This document shows positions 34,269-42,942 of a DNA stretch of 64,000 nucleotides, in pieces. The stretch comes from JAJXWB01 sp046349085. GTDB lineage: Bacteria > Pseudomonadota > Alphaproteobacteria > Rhizobiales > Beijerinckiaceae. Within the stretch, counting starts at the first letter, position 1. Every line of letters begins with the position of its first letter. Where the stretch lies: the NCBI GenBank assembly GCA_046349085.1, contig JAXMDA010000003.1, positions 1 through 64,000 on the forward strand, given 5' to 3'. The notes under the pieces are model-generated. The model saw nothing but the letters and a program-made list of their open reading frames with translations. It was not told the origin of the DNA and did not search any database. The position numbers and the translations under genes are program-made.

Positions 34269-34323
34269 GCCGCCCGGTCGAAACCTATGACAGATTACGA
34301 CCTCTAAGCAGGAGCGCATCCCC

Positions 34324-35190
34324 ATGAAGATCGACGACCTCGTCGCCATCGACGTCCACACCCATGCCGAAGTCTCCTGCCGCCAGGGGCCGGACCCCTT
34401 TTGGCAGCCGTTCGAGGACGCCGCGAACAAATATTTCAAGGCGCCGCCGCGCCCGACCATCGCCGAGACGATCAAATATTATCGCGAGAAGAAGATCGGC
34501 CTGGTGATGTTCACCGTCGACAGCGAGTTCCAGATCGGCAACCGCCGCATCCCGAACGACGAGATCGCCGAAGCCGCCGCCGCCAATTCCGACATGATGA
34601 TCGCCTTCGCCTCGATCGACCCGCACAAGGGCATGATGGGCGTGCGCGAGGCGCGTGAACTCATCGAGTCCGGCGCGGTGAAGGGCTTCAAGTTCCACCC
34701 GACCTGCCAGGGCTTCTATCCGAACGACAAGATGGCCTACAAGCTCTACGAGGTCATCGCCGAGTACAAGCTGCCGGCGATCTTCCACACCGGCCATTCC
34801 GGCATGGGCACGGGCCTGCCGGGCGGCGGCGGCCTGCGCCTGAAATATTCGCAGCCGATCCATATCGACGACGTCGCGGTCGACTTCCCCGACATGACGA
34901 TCATCCTCGCCCATCCCTCCTGGCCCTGGACGGACGAGGCGCTGTCGATGGCGCTGCACAAGGAGAACGTCTACATCGACCTTTCGGGGTGGATGCCGAA
35001 ATACTTCCCGCCGCAGATCGTGCAATACGCCAACGGCCAGTTGCGCAACAAATTCCTGTTCGGCTCGGACTTCCCGCTCATCCAGCCCGACCGCTGGATC
35101 AAGCAGTTTTCGGAAGCCGGCTTCAAGCCGGAAATCCACGATCTCATCCTCAAGCAGAACGCGGTGCGCGCCCTGCGCCTCGCCGCCTGA
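34324..35190 (+). CDS. Amidohydrolase family (amidohydro_2-like TIM-barrel) protein
   Basis: A 288-aa metal-dependent hydrolase or decarboxylase of the amidohydrolase superfamily. Metal/active-site marks: DVHTHAE (H12, H14), GFKFHPTC, FHTGHSG, ILAHPSWPW and the late LFGSDFPLIQPDRW aspartate. Related proteins act as decarboxylases of aromatic or dicarboxylic substrates; the substrate here is unknown. AGGAGC lies 10 bp before the ATG. A terminator follows at 35212. Confidence 0.82.
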   Translation: MKIDDLVAIDVHTHAEVSCRQGPDPFWQPFEDAANKYFKAPPRPTIAETIKYYREKKIGLVMFTVDSEFQIGNRRIPNDEIAEAAAANSDMMIAFASIDPHKGMMGVREARELIESGAVKGFKFHPTCQGFYPNDKMAYKLYEVIAEYKLPAIFHTGHSGMGTGLPGGGGLRLKYSQPIHIDDVAVDFPDMTIILAHPSWPWTDEALSMALHKENVYIDLSGWMPKYFPPQIVQYANGQLRNKFLFGSDFPLIQPDRWIKQFSEAGFKPEIHDLILKQNAVRALRLAA

Positions 35191-35211
35191 AGCCGGCGGC
35201 CTCTCTCATCG

Positions 35212-35244
35212 AAAAGCCCGCGGCGCGCGCCCGCGGGCTTTTTT
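35212..35244 (+). terminator. Intrinsic terminator after the amidohydrolase gene
   Basis: A 9-bp GC stem (35215-35223 with 35231-35239) is preceded by A-residues and followed by six T, 22 bp after the stop at 35190. Confidence 0.85.
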
Positions 35245-35300
35245 CTTCGCCCGCCCCGATCGCGCCAGAATGCGCCTCTACACAGGAACATCCAGATTTT

Positions 35301-35335
35301 TTGTGCATCGCACAATTTTTGTTGCAATGCGTCAA
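35301..35335 (+). promoter_or_regulatory. Tandem candidate PhaR-type sites before the first phasin gene
   Basis: TTGTGCATCGCACAA (35301-35315) is a perfect inverted repeat, followed by TTGTTGCAATGCGTCAA (35319-35335). They lie 79-113 bp before ATG 35414. The core TGTTGCANTGC of the second site recurs before the second phasin and before the PHA-synthase operon. PhaR, the PHA-responsive repressor of phasins, binds TGC-rich palindromes, so this is a likely PhaR operator (inference). Confidence 0.6.
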
Positions 35336-35413
35336 TGATCAGGATATAAGCAGATCGTTCCCGGACGCGGCGCCGCCCATGGGCCGCGCCGAGGAGACTT
35401 GAGGAGATCCCCG

Positions 35414-35779
35414 ATGACCACCCTGCCGAAATTCGAAATTCCCGCCGAACTCCGCGACTTCGCCGTCAAGGGCGTTGACCAGGCCCGCAAGGCGTTCGAC
35501 GCCTTCGTCGGCGCCGCCCAGAAGGCCGCCGAGCAGGCCGAGAAGTCGCCGATCGCGATCCCTGCGGCCGTCAAGGACCTCAACGCCAAGGTCATGACCA
35601 TCGCCCAGACCAACGCCAAGGCCGCGTTCGACCACGCCGAGGCCCTCGTCAAGGCGAAGGACCCGCAGGAAGCCCTGTCGCTGCAGACCGAGTACCTGAA
35701 GGCCCAGATGGCCGCCCTGCAGGAGCAGGCCAAGGAACTCGGCGAAGCCGCCAAGTCGGCCCTCACGCCGAAGGCGTAA
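35414..35779 (+). CDS. Phasin family protein
   Basis: A 121-aa helical protein of the phasin family coating PHA granules. The sequence is dominated by amphipathic Ala/Lys/Gln helices (DLNAKVMTIAQTNAKAAFDHAEALVKAKDPQEALSLQ pattern), with the usual phasin segment leading into QTEYLKAQMAALQEQAKELGE. It is close in style to the second phasin at 54118-54603 but shorter. ATG 35414 has GAGGAG upstream. A strong terminator ends the unit and the candidate PhaR sites precede it. Confidence 0.9.
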   Translation: MTTLPKFEIPAELRDFAVKGVDQARKAFDAFVGAAQKAAEQAEKSPIAIPAAVKDLNAKVMTIAQTNAKAAFDHAEALVKAKDPQEALSLQTEYLKAQMAALQEQAKELGEAAKSALTPKA

Positions 35780-35813
35780 TTCGTTCCGGCTCAAGCAGCC
35801 GCTCGAGATTGCC

Positions 35814-35846
35814 GAAGGGCGCGCGAACAGCGCGCCCTTTCTTTTT
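35814..35846 (+). terminator. Intrinsic terminator after the first phasin gene
   Basis: A perfect 10-bp stem (35815-35824 with 35830-35839), loop GAACA, followed by TTTCTTTTT. It may also serve the convergent PhaC-like gene. Confidence 0.88.
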
Positions 35847-35937
35847 GCGATCGCGGCCATTGCGCCGCCTGCGGAACGCCTCTTGAGAGGAATTCGGCGA
35901 CGGCGTCATGTCGGCGATCGATTTCAGGAGGCGCCGG

Positions 35938-37605
35938 CTACGGCTCCATTACATATTGCCCGGGCGCCTCGCCGATCGCGGGGAACAGCGCGCTGCCGGG
36001 CGCCCTGGCCGGCCGCTTCGCGCCGGAGCGCGCCTGAATCCACGGTGCCCAGTGTTCCCAATAGCTGCCCGGCTTCTTCTCGGCGGTCTTCAGCCACTCG
36101 TCGGCGGACTCGACCAGCTTCGTGTTGACGAAATAGGACGACTTCGGATTGCCGGGCGGGTTGACCATGCTCTGCACGTGGCCCGAGCCGACGAGCGCAA
36201 ATTCCACCTTGCCGCCATAGAGTTTCGCGCCGGCGTAGGAGTTCTTCCACGGGCAGATGTGATCGGTCAGGCCGCCCATGACGTAGGTGTCGCATGTCAC
36301 CTGCGCCATATCGATCGGCGCTCCGAACACCTTGACGGCGCCAGGCTTGGCGAATGCGTTGATCAGCCCCTGATCGAGGAATTCGCGATGCGTGCGCGCG
36401 GGCATGCGGGTGGCGTCGCTGTTCCAGTAGAGAATGTCGAAGGCGGGCGGCGGACTGCCCATCAGGTAATTGTTGACCCAATAGTTCCACACGAGATCGT
36501 TCGGCCGCATCCACGTGAAGGCGCTGGAAAGATTGCGCCCGTCGAGCACGCCCTGCGCCTGCGAGATGCCGGCGATCATCTCCACCATGTCGGGGCCGGT
36601 GAAGATCGACAGCTTGGTGTCCTCGACCGAATTGTCGAGCCCGGTGACGATCGTCGTCAGCGAGCGAACCTGTCCGTCGCCGCGCGTCGCGAGAAATCCG
36701 GCGACGCTGGAGATCAACATGCCCGCCGCGCAGACCGCCGCCAGATGAACCTGCGGCGAGCCCGTGATTTCGCGCACGGCGGCGCAGGCGTTCAGAATCT
36801 GCTCGAGATAATTGTCGATCCCCCATCCGCTCTCGGCCGCGCTGGGATTCTTCCAGCTCATCGCGAAAACCTGGATCCCCTGCGACAGCGCATATTCGAA
36901 CATGCTGCGGCCCGGCGCGAGATCGAGCACGTAGTATTTGTTGATCATCGAAGGCACGAACAGGACGGGCGTCTCGTAGACCTCGTCCGTGACCGGCGTG
37001 TACTGGATCAGCTCGAACATCTCGTTGCGGAAAACCACCGCGCCTTTGGTGGTCGCGAGATTGCCGCCGACCTTGAAGGCGGACTTGTCGACCTGCGCCG
37101 GCATCCCGCCGTTGTCGACCATGTCCTTGAGGAAATTCTGCAACCCGTCGAGCGTGCTCTGCCCGCCCGTCTCGACGAAGCGCTTCATGGCGGCGGGATT
37201 GCCGAGCATCGTATTGGTCGGCGCCAGCGCGTCGGTGATGAGATTGGCGAAGAAGCGGTTGCGCTTGATCGCCATCTCGTCCACGCCCATGGCGGCGGCC
37301 AGAGCGTCGACCGATTTCGACCACAAGAGATAGCCCTGCATCCAGGTCTGGAAGAGCGGATTGTCCTTCCACATGGGATCGTTGAAGCGCTTGTCGCCCG
37401 CCTCCGGCTTGAGCTCGGATTGCCCCGCCATCAGCCGCGACACTTCGCGCACGAGGCCCGATTGCGCGGCGACCGCATTCTCGCCCAGCACCGGACCGGC
37501 GATGTCGGCCATCATGCGCTCGAGCGCGCGATGCGCGGCCTCCATGGCGTCCTGTCCGAATATGCCGCCGAATGCGGCTGCCTCGCGGCCCGCCTGATCG
37601 CCCAT
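35938..37605 (-). CDS. PHA synthase-like protein (PhaC family, variant nucleophile motif)
   Basis: A 555-aa poly(hydroxyalkanoate) polymerase-like alpha/beta hydrolase. The PhaC N-domain (about residues 70-170, with NPLFQTWMQGYLLWSKS) is followed by the hydrolase core. The lipase-like box reads AAVCAAGM with the nucleophile C292, differing from the usual G-x-C-x-G-G. The catalytic Asp (GGLTDHICPW) and His (GSGHVQSM) are present. It could be an active polymerase or a divergent accessory hydrolase. ATG 37605 has GGGAGG upstream. It converges on the phasin gene and diverges from the liv cluster. Confidence 0.82.
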   Translation of the reverse strand: MGDQAGREAAAFGGIFGQDAMEAAHRALERMMADIAGPVLGENAVAAQSGLVREVSRLMAGQSELKPEAGDKRFNDPMWKDNPLFQTWMQGYLLWSKSVDALAAAMGVDEMAIKRNRFFANLITDALAPTNTMLGNPAAMKRFVETGGQSTLDGLQNFLKDMVDNGGMPAQVDKSAFKVGGNLATTKGAVVFRNEMFELIQYTPVTDEVYETPVLFVPSMINKYYVLDLAPGRSMFEYALSQGIQVFAMSWKNPSAAESGWGIDNYLEQILNACAAVREITGSPQVHLAAVCAAGMLISSVAGFLATRGDGQVRSLTTIVTGLDNSVEDTKLSIFTGPDMVEMIAGISQAQGVLDGRNLSSAFTWMRPNDLVWNYWVNNYLMGSPPPAFDILYWNSDATRMPARTHREFLDQGLINAFAKPGAVKVFGAPIDMAQVTCDTYVMGGLTDHICPWKNSYAGAKLYGGKVEFALVGSGHVQSMVNPPGNPKSSYFVNTKLVESADEWLKTAEKKPGSYWEHWAPWIQARSGAKRPARAPGSALFPAIGEAPGQYVMEP

Positions 37606-37695
37606 CGCGACCTCCCTCGTTTGCGCTTCCACATGTCGCCGTCGGGCGATCTTTTTTGTTCGAACCCCATCATCTATGGGCGCTGGAGGGTGCGC

Positions 37696-37713
37696 GGCAA
37701 GACATGTCTTGCC
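37696..37713. promoter_or_regulatory. Perfect 18-bp palindrome between the PhaC-like and livK-like genes
   Basis: GGCAAGACATGTCTTGCC is fully self-complementary and sits in the 261-bp divergent intergenic region, about 90 bp before the PhaC-like start and 154 bp before ATG 37867. A dimeric regulator could bind here. The rest of this gap holds no gene that I can see. Confidence 0.5.
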
Positions 37714-37866
37714 AAGACGTCAAAAAGTCGGCGCCGTTCGCAACTGCGCCCGACGCATATCGCTACGGCAGGCTGCACTGGGCAAGCTAGAATTTCAGCT
37801 AGACAGCCGCCGAACCGCATCGTCTAATCCCGGCACGGCCCGCAGAGGCCATCCGGGAGGATGCAC

Positions 37867-39015
37867 ATGACATTTACACGGCGCCAGATTTCCGCCGGCC
37901 TTGCCGCCGGCATCGCCATGCCGGCGATACTGCGTCCGGCGCATGCGCAAGGCGCGACGATCAAGATCGGCATGGTGCTGCCGGTGACAGGCCCGGCCGC
38001 CGATTCCGGCAAATATGCGCTGACCGGCGCCAAGCTCGCGATGGAGCGCGTCAACAAGGCCGGCGGCGTTCTCGGCAAGCAGGTCGAACTGGTGACCGAG
38101 GACGACCAGACGACCAACCCCGGCGCGGTGCTGGCCTTTTCCAAGCTCGCCGCGCAGCCCGACATCGTCGCCTTTCTCGGCTCGATCCGCTCGACGCAGA
38201 ACCACGCGATGGCGCCCGACATTCTCAAGACCGGCAAGCCCGTGTGCTTCGGCGGCACCGACCCGACCCTGACCAAGCTCGGCAATCCCTGGCTCTTCCG
38301 CTTCCGCCCGAACGACACCTATTCCGGCCGCGTCATCGGCGCCTACGGCGTCGAGACGCTTGGCAAGAAGAAATGGGCGGTCGTGCATTCGACCGACGCC
38401 TTCGGCACCAACGGCGCCAAGGCGCTGACGGAATCGCTGGCCAAGATCGGCGGCTCCGTCGCCATCGACCAGGGCTATCCGAACCAGAGCCAGGACTTCA
38501 CGCCGGTCGTGCTGGCGATCAAGCAGTCGGGCGCCGACATCATCGGCTCCTACTTCACCTTCGACAACGATCTAGCGATTTTCGCGCGCCAGTTGCGCCA
38601 GCTCGGCGTGACGATCCCGTGGGTCGGCTCGCCCTCGATCACGGTGGCCGGCGCCGTCAAGCTCGCCGGCCCCGCGCTCTACGGCACCTACGGCGTCGCC
38701 GACTATGCCGAGGATTCCTGCCCGGAGGCCAAGGAATTCGCAAAACTCTACAAGGCCGTCTCGGGCGGCGTGATCGCCGACAATTACGGCTCCTGGACCT
38801 ACGACGCCATCGGCGTGCTCTGCGCGGCGATCAACAAGGCCGGCACGACGGACCCCGGCAAGATCCGCGAGGCGATCCTCGCCACCAAGGGCTACAAGGG
38901 CGCCGAGGGCGAATACAATTTCGACCAGTACGGCGACGGCCTGCACGGCTACAACATCGTGCGCAACGAGAAGGGCGCGATCGTCTTCGACAAGCACATC
39001 GAGTTCAAGGACTGA
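37867..39015 (+). CDS. Branched-chain amino acid type ABC transporter, periplasmic substrate-binding protein
   Basis: A 382-aa periplasmic binding protein of the LivK/type I family. A signal with TRRQISAGLAAG (twin-arginine-like, residues 5-16) precedes the mature start near AHAQG (about residue 28). The domain then begins TIKIGMVLPVTGPAADSGK. Ligand may be an amino acid, amide or aromatic acid. ATG 37867 was chosen over 37861 because GGGAGG ends at 37860, giving proper spacing. It is followed by the permease genes in one row. Confidence 0.9.
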   Translation: MTFTRRQISAGLAAGIAMPAILRPAHAQGATIKIGMVLPVTGPAADSGKYALTGAKLAMERVNKAGGVLGKQVELVTEDDQTTNPGAVLAFSKLAAQPDIVAFLGSIRSTQNHAMAPDILKTGKPVCFGGTDPTLTKLGNPWLFRFRPNDTYSGRVIGAYGVETLGKKKWAVVHSTDAFGTNGAKALTESLAKIGGSVAIDQGYPNQSQDFTPVVLAIKQSGADIIGSYFTFDNDLAIFARQLRQLGVTIPWVGSPSITVAGAVKLAGPALYGTYGVADYAEDSCPEAKEFAKLYKAVSGGVIADNYGSWTYDAIGVLCAAINKAGTTDPGKIREAILATKGYKGAEGEYNFDQYGDGLHGYNIVRNEKGAIVFDKHIEFKD

Positions 39016-39023
39016 GGGCCTGC

Positions 39024-39142
39024 CCCTCGCGCCTCGAGACGCCGCCTGCGGCGGCTCCTTCAGCGTGAGGGGCGCTTGCCACGAGCCCTCGCCCTGAGCG
39101 CGCGCAGCGCGCGTCTCGAAGGCGGGGGCGCTCCTCCGACAA
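39024..39142. repeat. Palindromic intergenic repeat (cctcgcgcctcgagac ... gtctcgaaggcg class)
   Basis: Inverted words around gcctcgagacgccgc and gcgcgcgtctcgaaggcg, and cctcgcg/cgtgagg pairs, make a folded repeat typical of Rhizobiales intergenic elements. It sits between the substrate-binding protein and livH-like genes, within an otherwise tight operon. Confidence 0.6.
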
Positions 39143-39152
39143 GGCCCTCTTC

Positions 39153-40028
39153 ATGGATTTCGTCCTCCAGCTCCTCTTTCAGGGCGTCGGCATCGGCGCG
39201 GTCTACGCGCTGGTCGCGCTCGGCTTCGTGCTGATCTTTCGCGCGACCAACGTGGTGAATTTCGCGCAGGGCGAATTCTCCATGGTGGCGGCCTTTCTCA
39301 TGGTCGTCTTCGCCGTCGATCTGGGCTGGCCCTACTGGCTCTCCTTTCTCATCGCGCTCGGCGGCATGGCCTTGCTCGGCGCGATCTTCAATCTCGGCGT
39401 CTATTATCCGCTGCGCCACCGCACCTACCTGCCGGTCATCATCTCGACCATCGGCGCTTCCATCCTGCTCGCCAATTCCACGCTCGCGCTCTACGGCCCG
39501 CAGCCGCAGGTGCTGCAGGGCTGGTTCGACACGCCCGGCATCCAGGCGGGCGGCGTCTTCCTCGACAGCCAGTACCTGCTCATCATCGGCGTGACGCTGG
39601 CGCTCGTCCTGTTCAACTACTGGTTCTTCGAGCACACGCTGCTCGGCAAGAAATTGCAGGCGACCAGCCAGGACAAGGAAATGGCCTCGCTGCTCGGCAT
39701 CAGCGTCTCGACCATGATCATGATCACCTTCGTCTACTCCGCGCTGCTCGGCGGGCTCGCCGGCATTCTGGTCGCGCCGATCTTGTTCGTGTCGATCCAG
39801 ATGGGCGGCACGATCGCCCTGAAAGCGTTTGCCGCCACCATTATCGGCGGCTTCGGCGATGTGGCGGGCGCGATCATCGGCGGGCTGGCGCTCGGCATCA
39901 TCGAGACATTCGGGGCGGCCTACGTGTCCGTGCCCTACAAGGACGGCTTCGCCTTCTTCGTCCTCGTGGCTTTCCTCGTCTTCCGGCCGCAGGGCATTTT
40001 CGGCGAGCGCGTGGCGGAGAAGGCATGA
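39153..40028 (+). CDS. Branched-chain amino acid type ABC transporter permease (LivH type)
   Basis: A 291-aa inner-membrane permease with about eight hydrophobic segments. The family pattern GIGAVYALVALGFVLIFRATNVVNFAQGEFSMV (residues 11-43) and the later GGLAGILVAPILF cytoplasmic loop fit LivH. It forms the translocation pore with the LivM portion of the next gene. The stop overlaps that gene's start (ATGA at 40025-40028). Confidence 0.93.
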   Translation: MDFVLQLLFQGVGIGAVYALVALGFVLIFRATNVVNFAQGEFSMVAAFLMVVFAVDLGWPYWLSFLIALGGMALLGAIFNLGVYYPLRHRTYLPVIISTIGASILLANSTLALYGPQPQVLQGWFDTPGIQAGGVFLDSQYLLIIGVTLALVLFNYWFFEHTLLGKKLQATSQDKEMASLLGISVSTMIMITFVYSALLGGLAGILVAPILFVSIQMGGTIALKAFAATIIGGFGDVAGAIIGGLALGIIETFGAAYVSVPYKDGFAFFVLVAFLVFRPQGIFGERVAEKA

Positions 40029-41785
40029 GCGCGCAATCGCAAGCCACTGGCCTTGTTGCAGGCAACCGCCATACGCTCGGGCTCCTCGCCTATGTCGCGC
40101 TCGCCGCGGTCGCGGTCTTCCTTGCCGCGACCATGAAATTCGACGGCTATGTGCTGAACATCCTGATGCAGGCGGCGACCTACGCGGTCGCCGTGTTCGG
40201 CCTGTCCGTCGTGCTCGGCCTGTGCGGCCAGATCAATCTCGCGCAGGCGGCCTTTTTCGGCGTCGGCGCCTATGCGGTCGGCCTCGGCACGACCGACGCG
40301 CACATGCCCTTCTGGATATGCCTGGCCATCGGCATGGTCGTGTCGCTCGCCGCCGGCGCGCTGCTCGGCGCCTCGACGCTGCGGCTCGGCGGCCATTACC
40401 TCGCCATGGTGACGATCTCCTTCCAGCAGATCCTCACGCTGTTCATGGTCAACCAGATTTCCTTCACGCACGGACCGGACGGCGTGCGCAACATTCCGCG
40501 CCCGCAATTGTTCGAAAGCCAGCAGGCCTATCTCGCCTTCTGCGTCGCGGCGCTCGCCTTCGTCGGCTATCTCGTCTGGCGCCTCGCCGACACGCGCCTC
40601 GGCCGCGCCATGCGCGCGGTGCGCGACAACGAACTGGCCGCAGGCGTCGCCGGCATCGACGTCTATCGCACCAAGGTCACCGCCTTCGCGCTCTGCGCGC
40701 TGCTCGGTGGTCTCGGCGGCGGTCTTTTTGCCGGCGGCTTCTCCTATGTCAGCCCGGATCAGTTTTCCTTCGCCGAATCCGTCGTCTTCCTCACCATGTC
40801 GCTGCTCGGCGGCTCGGCGTCGCCGATCGGCTCGGTCATCGGCACGGGCCTGCTCATCCTCATTCCCGAATGGCTGCGGTTTCTGAAAAGCGTCCCGGGC
40901 CTCTATCTCGCCATCTACGGCCTCGCCGTCATTCTCATTGTCGCCTTCATGCCGGATGGCATCTGGGGCTTCATCGCCAAATTCTTCGAACGCGCAAGGC
41001 CGGCGCCCGCGCCGTCCGCGCCGCTGAAACTCGCGCCCGACGATTCCGGCGGCGCCAACGTGCTGGAGACGGAGAAACTGTCGAAGCATTTCGGCGGCCT
41101 CAAGGCCGTCGACGAAGTCGATATCGCCGTTGCGCGCGGCAAGGTTCATGCGCTGATCGGCCCGAACGGCTCGGGCAAGACGACGACGCTGAACGTCCTG
41201 TCCGGCCTCTATGCCGCGACCTCGGGCCGCGTCGTTCTCGACGGCCGCGACATCACCAGACTGCCGGCGCACAAGCGCACGGAGGCGGGCCTCGGCCGCA
41301 CCTTCCAGAACATCCGCCTGTTCCGCTCGATGACCGCGCTCGAAAACGTCGTGATCGGCGCGGAGCGGACCGGCAACAGGCTGGCGGAAGGCGCAAGCCG
41401 CGCGGCGCTGGAGGATCGCGCGATCGCCGCGCTCGATTTCGTCGGCCTCGCTTCTCGCGCGAATGAACTCGTCACCGCCTTCAGCTACGGCCACCAGCGC
41501 CTGATCGAAATCGCCCGCGCGCTCGCCGCCAATCCGACGCTGCTGCTGCTCGACGAGCCCGCCGCTGGCCTCAATTCCACGGAGAAGCAGAGCCTGCACA
41601 ATCTGCTCGAGCGCATCGCCTCCTACGGCCTCACCATTCTCATCATCGACCACGACATGACGCTGGTCAGCAACGCCGCGAGTCACATCACCGTGCTCAA
41701 TTTCGGGCGACGCATCGCCGACGGCGAGTCCATGGCGGTGTTGCGCCATCCCGACGTCGTGTCGGCCTATCTCGGAGCGGAATGA
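40025..41785 (+). CDS. LivM-LivG fusion: ABC transporter permease with ATPase domain
   Basis: A 586-aa fusion. Residues 1 to about 325 are a LivM permease with multiple helices (AVFGLSVVLGLCGQINLAQAAFFGVGAYAVG). A short linker (ARPAPAPSAPLKL) joins a LivG ATPase with Walker A GPNGSGKTT, signature SYGHQRLIEIARALA and Walker B LLLLDEPAAGL. This architecture is a recognised variant in Rhizobiales. It overlaps livH- and livF-like genes by 4 bp on each side, so all three subunits are coupled. Confidence 0.92.
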   Translation: MSAQSQATGLVAGNRHTLGLLAYVALAAVAVFLAATMKFDGYVLNILMQAATYAVAVFGLSVVLGLCGQINLAQAAFFGVGAYAVGLGTTDAHMPFWICLAIGMVVSLAAGALLGASTLRLGGHYLAMVTISFQQILTLFMVNQISFTHGPDGVRNIPRPQLFESQQAYLAFCVAALAFVGYLVWRLADTRLGRAMRAVRDNELAAGVAGIDVYRTKVTAFALCALLGGLGGGLFAGGFSYVSPDQFSFAESVVFLTMSLLGGSASPIGSVIGTGLLILIPEWLRFLKSVPGLYLAIYGLAVILIVAFMPDGIWGFIAKFFERARPAPAPSAPLKLAPDDSGGANVLETEKLSKHFGGLKAVDEVDIAVARGKVHALIGPNGSGKTTTLNVLSGLYAATSGRVVLDGRDITRLPAHKRTEAGLGRTFQNIRLFRSMTALENVVIGAERTGNRLAEGASRAALEDRAIAALDFVGLASRANELVTAFSYGHQRLIEIARALAANPTLLLLDEPAAGLNSTEKQSLHNLLERIASYGLTILIIDHDMTLVSNAASHITVLNFGRRIADGESMAVLRHPDVVSAYLGAE

Positions 41786-42513
41786 TGGCGCTGCTCGAGA
41801 TTGCCGACCTCTCCGTGCGCTACGGCGAAATCGTCGCGCTGCGCGGCATTTCGCTTTCGGTCGACGAAGGCAGGGTCGTCACGCTGCTCGGCTCCAACGG
41901 CGCCGGCAAGTCGACGACGTTGCGCGCCATATCGGGTCTTGCGGCGGCGTCCAACGGCGAGATCGTTTTCGACGGTCATTCGATCCGCGGCCTCGGCCCG
42001 GAGGAGATCGTCCGCAAGGGCATCGCGCACGTGCCGGAGGGCCGGCGCGTCTTTCCCGGCCTCAGCGTGCGCGAGAACATCATGCTCGGCGCCTCCAGCC
42101 GGCGCGAGTCGACGGCGCGGATTCGCAAGGAGGCCGACGACATGTTCGACCTCTTCCCCGATATCCGGCCCTTCGCCGATGCGCTCGGCTGGACGCTGTC
42201 GGGCGGCCAGCAGCAGATGGTCGCCGTCGCGCGCGGCCTGATGGCCAAGCCCCGCCTGCTGCTGCTGGACGAGCCCTCGCTCGGCCTCGCGCCGGTCATC
42301 GTGCAGGCGGTCTTCCGCATCATCGAGGAAATCCGCAGGCGCGGCGCGACCGTGCTGCTCGTCGAGCAGAACGCGCGCATGGCGCTGAAAGTCGCCGATT
42401 ACGGCCATGTGCTGGAGACCGGCCGCCTGGTGCTCGGCGGCCCGCCCGACCAGCTCTGGGCCGACGAGGCGATCGCCGCCGCCTATCTCGGCGGCGCGAA
42501 AACCAGCGGGTAA
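41782..42513 (+). CDS. Branched-chain amino acid type ABC transporter ATPase (LivF type)
   Basis: A 243-aa ATPase completing the transporter. Walker A GSNGAGKST, ABC signature LSGGQQQMVAVARGL, Walker B LLLLDEPSLGLAP, and the LivF-type EGRRVFPGLSVRENIMLG segment are present. The start at 41782 overlaps the fused gene's stop (ATGA); the following ATG at 41785 is an alternative. Confidence 0.94.
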   Translation: MMALLEIADLSVRYGEIVALRGISLSVDEGRVVTLLGSNGAGKSTTLRAISGLAAASNGEIVFDGHSIRGLGPEEIVRKGIAHVPEGRRVFPGLSVRENIMLGASSRRESTARIRKEADDMFDLFPDIRPFADALGWTLSGGQQQMVAVARGLMAKPRLLLLDEPSLGLAPVIVQAVFRIIEEIRRRGATVLLVEQNARMALKVADYGHVLETGRLVLGGPPDQLWADEAIAAAYLGGAKTSG

Positions 42514-42535
42514 GCGAAAGAATCGTGAGCCAGCG

Positions 42536-42865
42536 ATGATCGTCGAATTCGTGGAGTTTCGTCACCGGCCCGGCATGACGCGGGAGCAAATTCTCGCCGA
42601 CGCCCGCGCCACCGTGCCGAAATGGCGTGGCGACGCCGAACTCGTGCGCAAATATTATGTCGCAGGCGACAACGACATGGGCGGCGCCTTCTACGTCTGG
42701 CCGTCGCGCGAAGCGGCCGAACGCGGCCACGACGCCGTCTGGCGCGCGGGCGTGGAGACGCGCACGGGCGCCCCGCCCGTCATCCGCTATTTCGATCTCT
42801 TCATGCTGATCGACAATCCAGCCGGCGCCGTGACGGAATTCGCGCCCGACGCGAAATGGCCCTGA
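42536..42865 (+). CDS. Small YdhR-like dimeric alpha-beta barrel protein
   Basis: A 109-aa protein whose VEFRHRPGMTREQILADA...VRKYYVAGDNDMGGAFYVWPSREAAE pattern resembles the mono-oxygenase YdhR/dimeric alpha-beta-barrel group. These small enzymes or binding proteins act on aromatic or polyketide-like compounds, or have unknown roles. It starts 22 bp after livF and is probably co-transcribed, which suggests a link to the imported compound. The family call is moderate and the function unknown. Confidence 0.65.
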   Translation: MIVEFVEFRHRPGMTREQILADARATVPKWRGDAELVRKYYVAGDNDMGGAFYVWPSREAAERGHDAVWRAGVETRTGAPPVIRYFDLFMLIDNPAGAVTEFAPDAKWP

Positions 42866-42942
42866 CGTCGCGTTAGGCGTCGAATGCAAATATAGTTGTC
42901 AAAGGGGGCGCACGAGGCGCAGCGAATTCACGCGAGAGTCAC

